A DNA stretch of 64,000 nt from Cyclina sinensis (Eukaryota; Mollusca; Bivalvia; Venerida; Veneridae): positions 40,798,352-40,862,351 of the forward strand of contig JAAONU010000011.1 of NCBI GenBank assembly GCA_012932295.1. Direction: 5' to 3'. Of this stretch, positions 31,701 to 36,431 are shown one piece after another; within the stretch, counting starts at the first letter, position 1, and each line of letters begins with the position of its first letter. The position numbers were made by a program, and so were the translations under genes. Under the pieces are notes generated by a model that was given only the letters and a program-made list of their open reading frames with translations, was not told the DNA's origin and did no database searches.

Positions 31701-32826
31701 TATTGTTTATCGGTTAACCGGTAAATTTACCGGTAACAGCGTCAGGTTAACCGGTAAATTAAAAAGTTACCGTTTGCATCCCTAGTAATAATATAGTAAA
31801 ATCAAGATGTAATAATATAGTAAAAACAAGATGTAATAATATAGTAAAAACAAGATGTAATAATATAGTAAAAACAAGATGTAATAATATAATAAAAACA
31901 AGATGTAATAATATAATAAAAACAAGATGTAATAATATAGTAAAATCAAGATGTAATAATATAATAAAAACAAGATGTAATAATATAGTAAATTCAAGAT
32001 GTAATAATATAGTAAAAACAAGATGTAATAATATAGTAAAATCAAGATGTAATAATATAGTAAAAACAAGATGTAATAATATAGTAAAAACAAGATGTAA
32101 TAATATAGTAAAAACAAGATGTAATAATATAGTAAAAACAAGATGTAATAATATAATAAAAACAAGATGTAATAATATAGTAAAATCAAGATGTAATAAT
32201 ATAATAAAAACAAGATGTAATAATATAGTAAATTCAAGATGTAATAATATAATAAAAACAAGATGTAATAATATAGTAAAATCAAGATGTAATAATATAG
32301 TAAAAACAAGTAATGGAGGCGTGACTTATAAAAAATCTGAACATGAAATCTTTATAGTCATAATTCTTACGTTGGTAACTTTACAACATTCTTGTAGGTG
32401 ATGGACGATTAATCGTTACAAACTACAAAAATGAAAACTATTCATCAAACTTTATGTATTTTCAACGAAAGGTTTTAGGAGGATAATTGATGATACTGTT
32501 GAGTCTTGCCTTAGTTTGCCTGAAAGAATTTTTTTTGATAAAAACTTGAAATGAAATTGTTCTAAATCAGGAAAAGACCTTGATAGTTTGTATGATCTAT
32601 GAACATTTAATTCGCTAACAATTTCCAGCTATGTGTGTGTGTGTGAAACGCCCCATTTTATATAATGATGCAAACTTTACTGTACAACTGCTTTCTTTTC
32701 AGACGCAGATATTCATTAATGCTGCCGACTTTGATAGTCGAGAGACCAACAAGGAAGCTAATACGATTGTCCCGTGTAATGCGAATATACGAAAGGCTCG
32801 TGCTGTCTAGAGGGTGTCATGTTTAA
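3113..32826 (+). CDS. Complement C3/C4/C5-like protein lacking the thioester, 3' half (22 exons, 5' end outside window)
   Basis: The joined exons 3113-3180, 5139-5296, 7240-7461, 7721-7817, 9590-9694, 13258-13443, 15741-15819, 17219-17378, 17652-17732, 17985-18162, 18406-18578, 19253-19402, 20234-20415, 21861-22019, 22306-22393, 24826-24906, 25500-25608, 27076-27174, 29266-29334, 29695-29784, 30670-30808 and 32703-32826 give about 930 residues with no stop and matching phase at every junction. Domain order is end of MG6, MG7 (DKGICIAEP), CUB, TED (DGSYS, STWLTAF, VETTSYALLAM), MG8, Cys-rich anchor, C345C/NTR (KYYIIGKDGYL), stop. The NTR tail separates it from CD109/A2M and insect TEPs and places it with C3/C4/C5, which are secreted and normally cut into chains. 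Two oddities stand out: the thioester site reads GNGLTTI instead of GCGEQNM, and the usual catalytic His is Asn. A C4-like acidic and polybasic segment precedes MG8. Intact splicing argues against a pseudogene. Orthology to C3, C4 or C5 cannot be settled here. Confidence 0.93.
3378..3611 (+). pseudogene. C-terminal fragment of a tyrosine-recombinase-type element protein
   Basis: An open stretch of 77 codons with NSHFHGNVTFNFNFS, and an end of PPRKYKRIRCISDSDSE then a stop. Similar NCTFNF-type segments and basic plus acidic tails end many invertebrate recombinase-like (DUF3504) proteins, so it may belong with the relic at 366-1018. The complement exon 3113-3180 lies between them, so they are not one simple copy. 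It sits in the intron that ends at 5138. The link is an inference from style of sequence. Confidence 0.35.
3612..4068. other. Intron DNA, nothing recognised
   Basis: AT-rich intron sequence of the complement-like gene; no exon, RNA gene or well-defined repeat seen. Confidence 0.4.
4069..4198. repeat. Foldback (inverted repeat) with 3-base loop
   Basis: The left arm, including GTGGAAGATGG and GAACACCATATG, TTTTCACTCGTGGC, mirrors the right arm, GCCACTCGTGAAAA to CATCTTCCAC. The arms are about 62 bases each and meet at a TGC loop (4134-4136). It could extrude as a cruciform and is probably a MITE. Confidence 0.8.
4199..5138. other. Intron DNA with diverged repeat
   Basis: Two loosely similar segments (about 4490-4590 and 4650-4760, each with ATAACTGCTAGAG and a stretch like GTGAACTTACGCGCCTAGGTA) suggest a decayed tandem or dispersed repeat. 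No exon seen. Confidence 0.4.
5139..5296 (+). CDS. Complement-like gene exon b: MG7, first part
   Basis: It encodes TADKGICIAEP, LDLPYKVARFEQFEV and AAIFNYEAAQKT, which follow the MG7 pattern of C3 (DKKGIC.A.P, then LPYSV.R.EQ.E..A.LYNY). Flanks are TTTCAG and GTGTGT. It enters in phase 1 and leaves in phase 0. Confidence 0.93.
5297..7239. other. Intron of complement-like gene
   Basis: Apart from the direct repeat pair, nothing was recognised. Open stretches at 5466-5687 and 6880-7134 show no domain and no coding-like pattern. Confidence 0.4.
5767..6233. repeat. Direct repeat pair
   Basis: A block of about 60 bases, containing GGCAGGGACATGAATGTGTG and ACGGACAGACAGACGGTCAA, occurs at 5767-5828 and almost identically at 6174-6233. 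Both copies end with GCGGCTACTAAATACTG. They sit in one intron and look like two units of an old tandem array (about 407 bases apart). Confidence 0.8.
7240..7461 (+). CDS. Complement-like gene exon c: MG7, second part
   Basis: Seventy-four codons, phase 0 to 0, bounded by TTTGCAG and GTAAGC. The core VRFPIIPLRKGLITVRVTAF matches the C3 strand pattern P.VIVPLK.GL..V.V.A, and it ends at IYVV just before the SEG that opens the CUB linker. Confidence 0.95.
7721..7817 (+). CDS. Complement-like gene exon d: MG7-CUB junction
   Basis: It begins SEGMEENVTIQV, equivalent to PEG....K.V.V in C3, and contains one N-x-T site. Cysteines at VCLDPH and DCPND have no obvious C3 counterpart. It is bounded by TTTCAG and GTAAAT and leaves one base for the next exon. 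Confidence 0.9.
7818..9589. repeat. Intron with degraded dispersed repeat (about 8410-9300)
   Basis: From about 8410 the text alternates phrases such as AACTAGGTCAC, ACACTCTAGAG and AATGTTTGTCTTGATGATCTC-like variants in a loose 110-130 base rhythm. The same style recurs at 12100-12800, 16000-16900 and 35400-36000. It is probably a diverged non-coding dispersed repeat. No exon seen. Confidence 0.45.
9590..9694 (+). CDS. Complement-like gene exon e: CUB segment leading to TED
   Basis: It reads D-TDFNGIWATSVLRVDLTL, then PENSIPGTGKAVGYMQ, similar to the family's ..D..LP.N.VPGT that leads into the TED. Both edges (TTAAAG and GTATGA) keep phase with exons d and f. Confidence 0.9.
9695..11790. 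other. Intron DNA with a short GAT run and repeat debris
   Basis: A (GAT)n run lies at about 9970-9993. The open stretch 10302-10586 has no recognised domain. About 10870-11440 is repeat-like, with AGCTCAAATGAGCTAGAGG at 11175. Confidence 0.4.
11791..12042 (+). mobile_element. tRNA-derived SINE with 13-bp target duplication
   Basis: The head (11792-11868) folds like a tRNA: GCCGGCCC pairs with GGGCCGGC, box A is TAGCTCAATCGGTAGAGC and box B GGTTCAATCCC. The body has GGTTAGTTAACTGGTTGGAT and CACTGGTTAGGTGGACTGA, and the tail has TGGCGTTATACCCTAATTAA, as in bivalve SINEs. It is flanked by identical ATCTTGACATGCC copies (11778-11790 and 12043-12055), a textbook target-site duplication. RNA polymerase III promoter elements are intact. 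Confidence 0.88.
12056..13257. other. Intron with degraded dispersed repeat
   Basis: About 12056-12850 contains phrases in the style TTGACCTTGTCCGGCCATGA and GGTCAGGTGTTACAG, typical of decayed repeats. No exon seen before 13258. Confidence 0.4.
13258..13443 (+). CDS. Complement-like gene exon f: start of TED, with destroyed thioester motif
   Basis: This exon should contain the thioester. The frame KRPGGNGLTTIALLAQNVY, then TLTYL, aligns without gaps to the family pattern LPSGCGEQNM...PN.Y...YL. Thioester Cys is Asn, and Glu-Gln is Leu-Thr, at 13323-13337. The surrounding helix residues are conserved, so the alignment is firm. Flanks are TTTTTAG and GTATGT; phases agree with both neighbours. 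Confidence 0.95.
13444..15740. other. Intron with GAATACAG motifs and ATGATGACG low complexity
   Basis: At 13880-14000 and 14550-14640 the words GAATACAG and its complement CTGTATTC alternate, spaced by 20-50 bases, forming several small inverted repeats. Between them, about 14090-14480 is simple sequence built from CATCATTAT and GATGATGAC words; open stretches there are artefacts of it. The rest is unremarkable. Confidence 0.5.
15741..15819 (+). CDS. Complement-like gene exon g: TED
   Basis: A short exon encoding GVTRAVTQFRHTDGSYSI and SPFQQSSTW, equivalent to the TED segment with DGSYS and STWLTA. The Trp codon is split over the intron (TG|G). Flanks are TGTGTAG and GTGAGT. Confidence 0.93.
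15820..17218. repeat. Intron with degraded dispersed repeat
   Basis: About 15990-16900 resembles the decayed repeat style seen at 8.4-9.3 kb (AGTCTTATG, CTGAGTCCAAAGTTATTGAA and similar), with no coding capacity. Confidence 0.4.
17219..17378 (+). CDS. Complement-like gene exon h: TED, catalytic-His position
   Basis: LTAFAAKVFCQTR and WLAGQVTVQGSF mark the TED helices. EESPVKNRR aligns with ..APVIHQE in C3; the catalytic His is replaced by Asn (17364-17366). The donor is GTACGT after TTT, which keeps phase 0 with the next exon. Confidence 0.9.
17652..17732 (+). CDS. Complement-like gene exon i: TED
   Basis: The codons TGQVYETDSSLTAYVLITLL, then ECGFWTG, match the family helix ..LTAFVLISL.E. 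Flanks are TTTGCAG and GTATTC, phase 0 on both sides. Confidence 0.92.
17765..17935. repeat. GATGATAAT-type simple repeat in intron
   Basis: The words TTGATGATAATGATTTGAT and GTTGATGATAACGATG repeat imperfectly through the short intron between exons i and j. Confidence 0.75.
17985..18162 (+). CDS. Complement-like gene exon j: TED
   Basis: It encodes TLFLENSD and YLLALSTYALAKTNSPRA, matching the C3 helix pair ..FLE.....YT.AI..YALA. The donor GTTTGA is weak but is the only one that keeps phase with exon k. Confidence 0.9.
18406..18578 (+). CDS. Complement-like gene exon k: TED
   Basis: It contains NAVETTSYALLAMIEFKDL and IVRWLISQRGEQNSF, close to the family hallmark .VE.TSYALLAL....... VRWL..QR. 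The usual GG.GSTQ is weakened to NSFNTIQ. Flanks are TTGTAG and GTTTTG. Confidence 0.95.
18579..20233. other. Two introns with short tandem duplications
   Basis: Besides exon l (19253-19402), the stretch holds a duplicated 29-base unit (about 19600-19657, TTCTATATTACCAATTCATA and so on) and a duplicated TTAGACTTTTACTGGAA at about 19927-19960. Nothing else was recognised. Confidence 0.5.
19253..19402 (+). CDS. Complement-like gene exon l: end of TED, return to CUB
   Basis: ETVIGLQSLSAYFS closes the TED (equivalent to ATFMVFQALAQY), and LDLEVQIFGRDRRW starts the second half of CUB. Fifty codons, phase 0 to 0, between CCTTAG and GTGAGT. Confidence 0.93.
20234..20415 (+). CDS. Complement-like gene exon m: CUB to MG8 linker
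   Basis: LLVKVAGVGHGKLTIDLRYN matches the family pattern .V.A.G.G.G.L.V...Y. It continues LCPYNISDIEVVETYDLS, where the Cys and following strand correspond to C.KF.L.V in C3. One N-x-S site. It leaves phase 2. Confidence 0.93.
20416..21125. other. Intron DNA, nothing recognised apart from an AT run
   Basis: An (AT)n run lies at about 21017-21033. No exon or RNA gene was recognised. Confidence 0.4.
21126..21787. mobile_element. Non-autonomous DNA element with terminal inverted repeats
   Basis: The left end GGTCGTTTCGTCAAACCGTC, then GTTCCGTCAAACTTATTTT, is matched by the reverse complement at the right end (about 21749-21787), giving terminal inverted repeats of about 38 bases with one mismatch. 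The word GTCGTTTCGTCAAA recurs just inside the left end (21180). The 662-base interior has an open stretch of 101 codons at 21411-21716 with no recognised domain. No target duplication is obvious, so the superfamily is unassigned. Confidence 0.7.
21861..22019 (+). CDS. Complement-like gene exon n: insert before MG8 with acidic Tyr motif and polybasic cluster
   Basis: In order it holds a CDVCGLC cluster (21865-21885), NEYDYDD (21901-21921), the basic run RIKRHTRRNAR (21949-21981) with R-x-x-R furin-type signatures, and then NTTCIRF, where MG8 starts. C3 has only a short linker here. Vertebrate C4 has sulfated tyrosines followed by the RRRR alpha/gamma cleavage site at the equivalent point. Flanks are CCTAG and GTAATT; phases fit. 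Confidence 0.9.
22306..22393 (+). CDS. Complement-like gene exon o: MG8
   Basis: It encodes KVFGMTVVNVGLDSGVQLV and KDDLDK, matching the MG8 pattern ..M....V...SGF....DL..L. Bounded by TTTTTTAG and GTAATT. Confidence 0.93.
22728..24510. repeat. Three tandem copies of a dispersed GTCGAGCCCGCTTG repeat
   Basis: Copies start at about 22728, 23622 and 24210, each with a palindromic head (TCGAGCCCGCTTGCGGTGAG, then CTCGA), followed by TTGTCC..., AAATGTTCACCATGA, GTGTGTCACAC and GGTCAAGGTCACA phrases. The third copy is the shortest. Inside the first two, sub-blocks with TATACATGGATGGATTTTAA repeat again. It lies in the intron between exons o and p. Short open stretches here are artefacts. Confidence 0.7.
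24826..24906 (+). CDS. Complement-like gene exon p: MG8
   Basis: Twenty-seven codons, NIVRYEMPNNGRDFVVFYL and flanks, match the MG8 segment .V..YE......V..YL. Bounded by TTTCAG and GTAAGT, phase 0 on both sides. Confidence 0.93.
24907..25499. other. Intron DNA, nothing recognised
   Basis: No exon, RNA gene or clear repeat seen. Confidence 0.4.
25500..25608 (+). CDS. Complement-like gene exon q: MG8
   Basis: TRFIFRLADFFKRDVNLGQL, then SSVKVYDYHKP, matches the end of MG8 (family: .C..F........V.. ...VKVY.YY.). The Cys usual at the start (SECL.F) is Arg here. Bounded by TTCTAG and GTAAGT. Confidence 0.93.
25689..25748. repeat. (CT)n microsatellite
   Basis: About 29 uninterrupted CT dinucleotides; the complementary strand reads (AG)n. 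Confidence 0.97.
25800..26418 (-). repeat. Dispersed repeat, minus orientation, same family as 41470-42612
   Basis: Read on the minus strand it opens AACAAGAGGGCTATGATGGC (26418 leftwards) and contains the internal unit with CATACCAAATCTTAAGG, TCAGGGCCTTGTAG and CAGGCAAGAAGATTTTCA. The unit is present about three times with decay. The plus-strand copy of the family lies in the SDR intron. Confidence 0.75.
26419..27075. other. Intron DNA, probable repeat debris
   Basis: GATCAAGGTCAATGTCAGAA and similar phrases suggest decayed dispersed repeat; nothing else seen. Confidence 0.35.
27076..27174 (+). CDS. Complement-like gene exon r: Cys-rich anchor between MG8 and NTR
   Basis: HACSRFHG, then LNYICDEKQEQCQCLP, matches the C3/C4/C5 pattern C..FY.......L..LC....C.C. 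The split Asp codon joins it in phase to exon q. Confidence 0.93.
27400..27605. repeat. Imperfect minisatellite, about 36-base unit
   Basis: About six units of the type AAAGATACTTATTTGACAGT, then GTGCTTAGGTC, repeat with substitutions and small gaps. Confidence 0.75.
27965..28926 (-). mobile_element. Tc1/mariner element, internally deleted
   Basis: The ends CTACTCAAAACTTGATAGGG and, in inverse, CCCTATCAAATTTTGAGTAG form terminal inverted repeats of about 28 bases, each bordered by TA (27963-27964 and 28927-28928), the usual Tc1 target. The interior encodes the C-terminal part of a transposase on the minus strand. At 962 bp it is shorter than the usual 1.3-1.6 kb. The N-terminal DNA-binding part and the first catalytic Asp are not found. 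A run of about 18 G lies at 28135-28152. Confidence 0.92.
28230..28589 (-). pseudogene. Tc1-type transposase, C-terminal DDE half
   Basis: The 119-codon open frame has ILMDDNTRPHRA with the second catalytic Asp and SPDLNPKEHAWD with the Glu. There are 34 residues between them, giving DD34E, the Tc1 signature. It ends RRRCRAVIQANRHHSRY. The part upstream on the minus strand (28590-28826) is in other frames, contains RQRRRIDDEEVGRDA, and does not rebuild a helix-turn-helix domain. It is therefore a truncated, inactive copy. Confidence 0.92.
28929..29265. other. Intron DNA, nothing recognised
   Basis: AT-rich sequence up to the acceptor of exon s. No feature supported. Confidence 0.4.
29266..29334 (+). 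CDS. Complement-like gene exon s: start of C345C/NTR domain
   Basis: It encodes DVKRIDARSLHKFTCNPW and TANY, equivalent to the ..R......ACEP..DYVYK start of the NTR domain. Acceptor ATCCAG, donor GTAATA; it enters in phase 1 and leaves phase 1. Confidence 0.88.
29695..29784 (+). CDS. Complement-like gene exon t: NTR domain
   Basis: Thirty codons beginning AVIVKIDNMVYDPVAKQ, the first NTR beta strands. Bounded by TTCCAG and GTATTT. Phase agrees on both sides. Confidence 0.9.
30110..30288 (+). mobile_element. Second tRNA-derived SINE (tRNA-Ser/Leu-like head)
   Basis: The head GGCAGCGTGGCCGAGTGGTT, then AATGCG, carries box A of a class II tRNA, and box B is GGGTTCAAACC at 30171. It is followed by GTTGTTTCCTTGAGCAAGAA, a stretch found in mollusc SINE bodies rather than in a real tRNA gene. 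A 7-base AAAACTT on both sides (30103-30109, 30289-30295) may be the target duplication. The right edge is uncertain. Confidence 0.65.
30296..30669. other. Intron DNA, nothing recognised
   Basis: No exon or repeat recognised before exon u. Confidence 0.4.
30670..30808 (+). CDS. Complement-like gene exon u: NTR domain core
   Basis: FFWSLDC and LEVGRKYYIIGKDGYLI match the NTR core (C..L.L..G..YLIMG.D). Bounded by ATAACAG and GTGAGT. It leaves two bases of a Lys codon. Confidence 0.93.
30880..31784. mobile_element. hAT-like non-autonomous element with perfect 8-bp target duplication
   Basis: The left end is TAGGGATGCAAGAGGTTAAC and the right end, inverted, TAGGGATGCAAACGGTAACT. TAACCGGT words are repeated inside both ends. 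Exact GTAATAAT copies lie at 30872-30879 and 31785-31792. The 8-bp duplication and TAGGG-type ends indicate the hAT superfamily. The 905-base interior shows no transposase. Confidence 0.88.
31785..32310. repeat. 24-bp minisatellite, about 22 units
   Basis: The unit AAGATGTAATAATATAGTAA-AAAC repeats in tandem with few variants (G or A in TATAGTAA, and ATC, AAC or TTC at the end). Since 24 is a multiple of 3, the minus strand shows a long false frame of repeated YYYILFLL; it is not a gene. Variants recur every ten units, implying a 240-bp block duplication. Confidence 0.95.
32311..32702. other. Last intron remainder
   Basis: A short GTGTGTGTG run lies near 32634. Nothing else before the acceptor at 32701-32702. 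Confidence 0.4.
32703..32826 (+). CDS. Complement-like gene last exon
   Basis: It completes the Lys codon and encodes about 41 further residues, including RRYSLMLPTLIVERPTRK and LVLSRGCHV, then TAA at 32824-32826. A Cys close to the C-terminus is usual for C3/C4/C5. The strand-rich basic tail is shorter than theirs. No clear polyadenylation signal was found downstream. Confidence 0.85.
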
Positions 32827-33889
32827 ACCTCACGGATTTAGATTTATTTTGTTACATATTCAATCAAAGACCTAAAATACCACAGATTTGAAACTCCTTT
32901 ATAAGCCAAAGTAATACACTGTTTAATCACATGACAAGTTAGCATTTTGTCCAAAGCTAACTGATTTTTTTAAGAGATATCCAAGTTAGAGAACAGACGA
33001 GATTTTGGCAGATCTTATCCAGCTGTCGCGATATATTGTGAGATTTATACAAGTAGCCAACATTTGGTATTTTAGGCATTTGATTCAATCAATAACAGTT
33101 TCGCAGAGAAGATACTATAACGAAAACGCTACCGAATGTTTATCTGTGAGTTTCGGTTGTGTCATCGACATATCATGAATCTACTTGATGATAAGATTCA
33201 CCAAAAAGTCCAGAGAAAACTGCAGTTTCAATAGTTATCCAACGAAAAGACAGCATAGAGATAAAGTCATTGAAAAAATCATTGACAGACTTTGTGTTTT
33301 ATGCCCCGAAATGCGTTTACGTACTTCTGCACTCCATTTTGTTCTTCTTAATTATCTTGGTACCCTTAGAGGAATGTCTCAATAGTCTGATATTTTTTCT
33401 TTAAATTGCCACGATAAACAAGGACTGAATACATAAAGGTCAACTTATTCTTTACTAAACATGAGCTGTCGTAGGACAGCGCGCTTGACTATTCCCAGTA
33501 CTTGACACTAATGGGTTATAAAACCTTATAAACTCAAAATTCACACAAAATCCTTCACAAAGTTACCTCCTTTTGTAGCAGTCTAAAGCCATGATGATAA
33601 AAAAATGTTTTAAGTCAATCTGCAAGGGAAAGGTAACTAGTGCTACCTAGCCAAAAACTTTAACCAAATTTCTAAGTCAACTAGATGGGTGTACAGCTGA
33701 ACATTTGTGTCGCCCTTGAGTACTCTGTTAGAATAACTAAAAAGGTAAACAAGAGCCTGCTGGAAAAGACAGCATGCTAGTCTAAGTACAACAAGACCTG
33801 TCCATAGACAGCATGGTCCACTTTTCTCAGTGCTGGATAATTAATGATAAGTCAAGTTAAACAAGAGGCCCAAGCGAAAAAACATTTTT
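32827..33889. other. Intergenic region downstream of the complement-like gene
   Basis: About 33460-33860 contains pieces of a common dispersed repeat (AAACATGAGCTGTCGTAGGA, then CAGCGCGCTTGACTATTCCC). No exon was recognised. Confidence 0.45.
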
Positions 33890-34990
33890 TTGGTGGTGGT
33901 GGAGTGGGGGTGGGGGTGGGGGCGGGGATGCGTGGATAGGGAGTCAAGTACCTATGTATTAAAAAAAAATTAAAAAAATAGCACCCGTGGGGGGATTTTA
34001 GGGTGGAGTGGGAGTGAAGTACCTATGAACTAATTAAAAAAAAAATCTGGCCGGGGGAGGGGGATGGGGGACTGGTTGGGGGGAGGGGGATGGGGGTGGA
34101 TGGGGAGTCAAGTACCTATGTATTAAAAAAAATCCGGCCTGGGGGTGTAAAAAAATGGGGGTGGGGGTTACGTGGGCAGGGTGGGGGTCCCCATGCAGAA
34201 GGGGGATGCGGGGGGAGAAAGTGGGAAGTACGTACCCATCTCATGTCAGTTAATATTTTATTTCTAGGTTTAAGAGGTTTTTTTTTTCAAATTTATTAGT
34301 ATAAGCAAAAACAAGTGACCCCTTGGGGTGGGGCTAACTGTGACCCGAGGGACATGGGTACCAACAATCTTTGCAGGGGTCTTGCTGATGATCAAGTATT
34401 CCAAGTTTGAATGGAATATCTTTGACACTTTTTGAGAAATGGACAAAAATTTCTAAGTCGAAAAGGGGCCATAATTCACACAAAATGCTTGACACAGTTT
34501 TTTCCGCATGTGAGCAGACTAAGCTCTTGTTGGTTAACAAGAACTGTAAGTTTCAGGCCTATATCTGCAAGGGAAAGGTGACTAGTACTACCTTGCCCAA
34601 AAACTTTAACCAAATTTCTAAGTCGAAAAGGGGCCATAATTCACACAAAATGCTTGACACAGTTATCTCCTCTTCTGATTAGACTAAGATCTTGAGGGTA
34701 AACTAGTATTGTATGTTTCAGGCCTATATCTGCAACGGAAAGGTGACTAGTACTACCTTGCCAAAAAACTTTAACCAAAATTCTAAGTCAAAAAGTGGCC
34801 ATAATTCACACAAAATGCTTGACAGAGTTACCTCCTCTTGTTAGCAGAGTAAGCTCTTGATGGTAAACAAGTATTGTAAGTTTCAGGGCTATATCTGCAA
34901 GGGTTAGGTGAATAATGTTACCTTGCCCCAAAACTTTAACCCGAACCAACGCCGACGCCAGGGCGAGAACTATAGCCCTCCTTATTCTTC
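33860..34990 (+). repeat. Dispersed repeat with G-rich head and about four internal 130-base units
   Basis: It begins AACAAGAGGCCCAAGCG and ends TATTCTTCGAATAGTCGAGC-TAAAAA. The first third (33890-34240) is G-rich with several imperfect units carrying AGTCAAGTACCTATG. The later part repeats GGGGCCATAATTCACACAAA, then ATGCTTGACACAGTTA, at about 34467, 34635, 34800. Open frames in it are artefacts. Confidence 0.75.
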
Positions 34991-36296
34991 GAATAGTCGA
35001 GCTAAAAACATATCTGAGGATCAGAGATCAATTGGTTCCCATTTTGTGTTCATATTCTTACTTGATTAAGATTTCCTCAAGGTAAACAATCTGACAGTTT
35101 TATACTTACTAAGTAGTTTATGTGGCTGTAAAATGATCCACAAACAAAAGCTGACAACAGACTCACGGCCATAACAATTGCCTATTCACAAATAGTTGAA
35201 AAAAGGCATATTTTTTCTTCACTTCATGGCACAGTCAAAAACATTTGCAATGTTTTTGTCCGTGTAGTACAAAAGGTTGGATGGTCAGAAAGACTAAAGT
35301 GTTCACATACATTTTCACACACCTGCAGCATTTTTATTGCTTACAAAATATTAACGTCGATCCATTCGCAATTTAGAAAATCAAAGAAGCTGGCTTTTTG
35401 ATTCTCAGGTATTTTGCACATGATCTTTGAGCGCATTTGTTCATGTCTTGTGATGGATCTTGTGTCCATGAACCGTTAGTTTTATTGTTATAAGGGAAAA
35501 TTCAAAAGCATACAAAAACCGTAAAGGTTTACTTTAATAAACTAAAGATTTCCTATAATCCTGAAAAAAATCTTGCTTAAATCAAAGGAAACCTTGGTAA
35601 CACTCTAGAGGTCATATTTTTAATTTAGTCACCTTGATTTCAAGTCAAAATGTTTGTCTTGGTAATTTCTAGGCCAAGTATATATTTCATCGGGGTTCAA
35701 AAACTAGGTCACCGTCTTAAAGCAAATGCTCTAGAGTCTGTATTTTGATCATCATGATTCATAGTCAATGAGATTGTCTTGTTGATTTCTAAATCACATT
35801 CGGAAATGGTTCATGTGTGGCGAAAAAGTAGGTCGCCTGTCTGGATGCCATATGTTTAGTCTGATAATAATGAAAAAAATGTCAGAGTAATTGTCTTGAT
35901 GGTACCTAGATTAATTTTTCAAAAAGGCTTTCCTCACTGATCCTAAGCCTTGTTTAGAGTCAAAGGAAACATTTCATGTGTTGTTTTTTTGGTCTTGAAC
36001 AAAGGAGACATTCTGTGTCCTGCTTTGAATTCTAAATAACAACGTAGCCATAGACGCTAACAGGTACATAAATAAAAATAACATTGGGGTATAAATTATC
36101 TTTTGGTCATTTTGTTCCTTTTTAATAACTGATGTAAAGATATTAACATCACGGATTAATGTCTAGATATAACCCAGGTATTCTTGAAAATTTCATGTCA
36201 TCCATGTCCTGTCTTATACACATGAATGGGACAGTATCCTGCGCTATAGAAAACCGACATACTAAAGACAATCTCGCACAAGAAGATAGTGCCCAG
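34991..36296. other. Intergenic DNA with decayed repeat
   Basis: About 35400-36010 is in the same decayed style as 8.4-9.3 kb (ACACTCTAGAGGTCATATTT, AAAAACTAGGTCACC). Upstream of it nothing was recognised. The convergent 3' ends of two genes flank the region. Confidence 0.45.
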
Positions 36297-36431
36297 TCAA
36301 TACTTGAACCCATATCCCCTGTCCATCCCAGCGGTACAGCTTATATCAGCCCCTGTTGTGTATGTGGCTTCTACAGCTAAGAATAAACAGGCTTGTCCTA
36401 TTTCTCTAGGTTCTCCAAATCGGTCGAGTAT
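36297..36431 (-). CDS. HSD17B14: SDR exon 9 and stop
   Basis: ILDRFGEPREIGQACLFLA, ATYTTGADISCTAGMDRGY, GFKY, stop. It matches the RxGxPxE..... FLAS....TG..L...GG end of classical SDRs. The usual GG is AG here. Acceptor TTTCATAG. Confidence 0.93.
   Translation of the reverse strand: MLDRFGEPREIGQACLFLAVEATYTTGADISCTAGMDRGYGFKY

Noticed and set aside
31782..32309. 175-codon frame of repeated YYYILFLL on the minus strand
   Set aside because: It is an artefact of the 24-bp minisatellite, whose length is a multiple of three.
36159..36380. Plus-strand 73-codon frame
   Set aside because: It is the complement of the last SDR exon, which matches its family closely.
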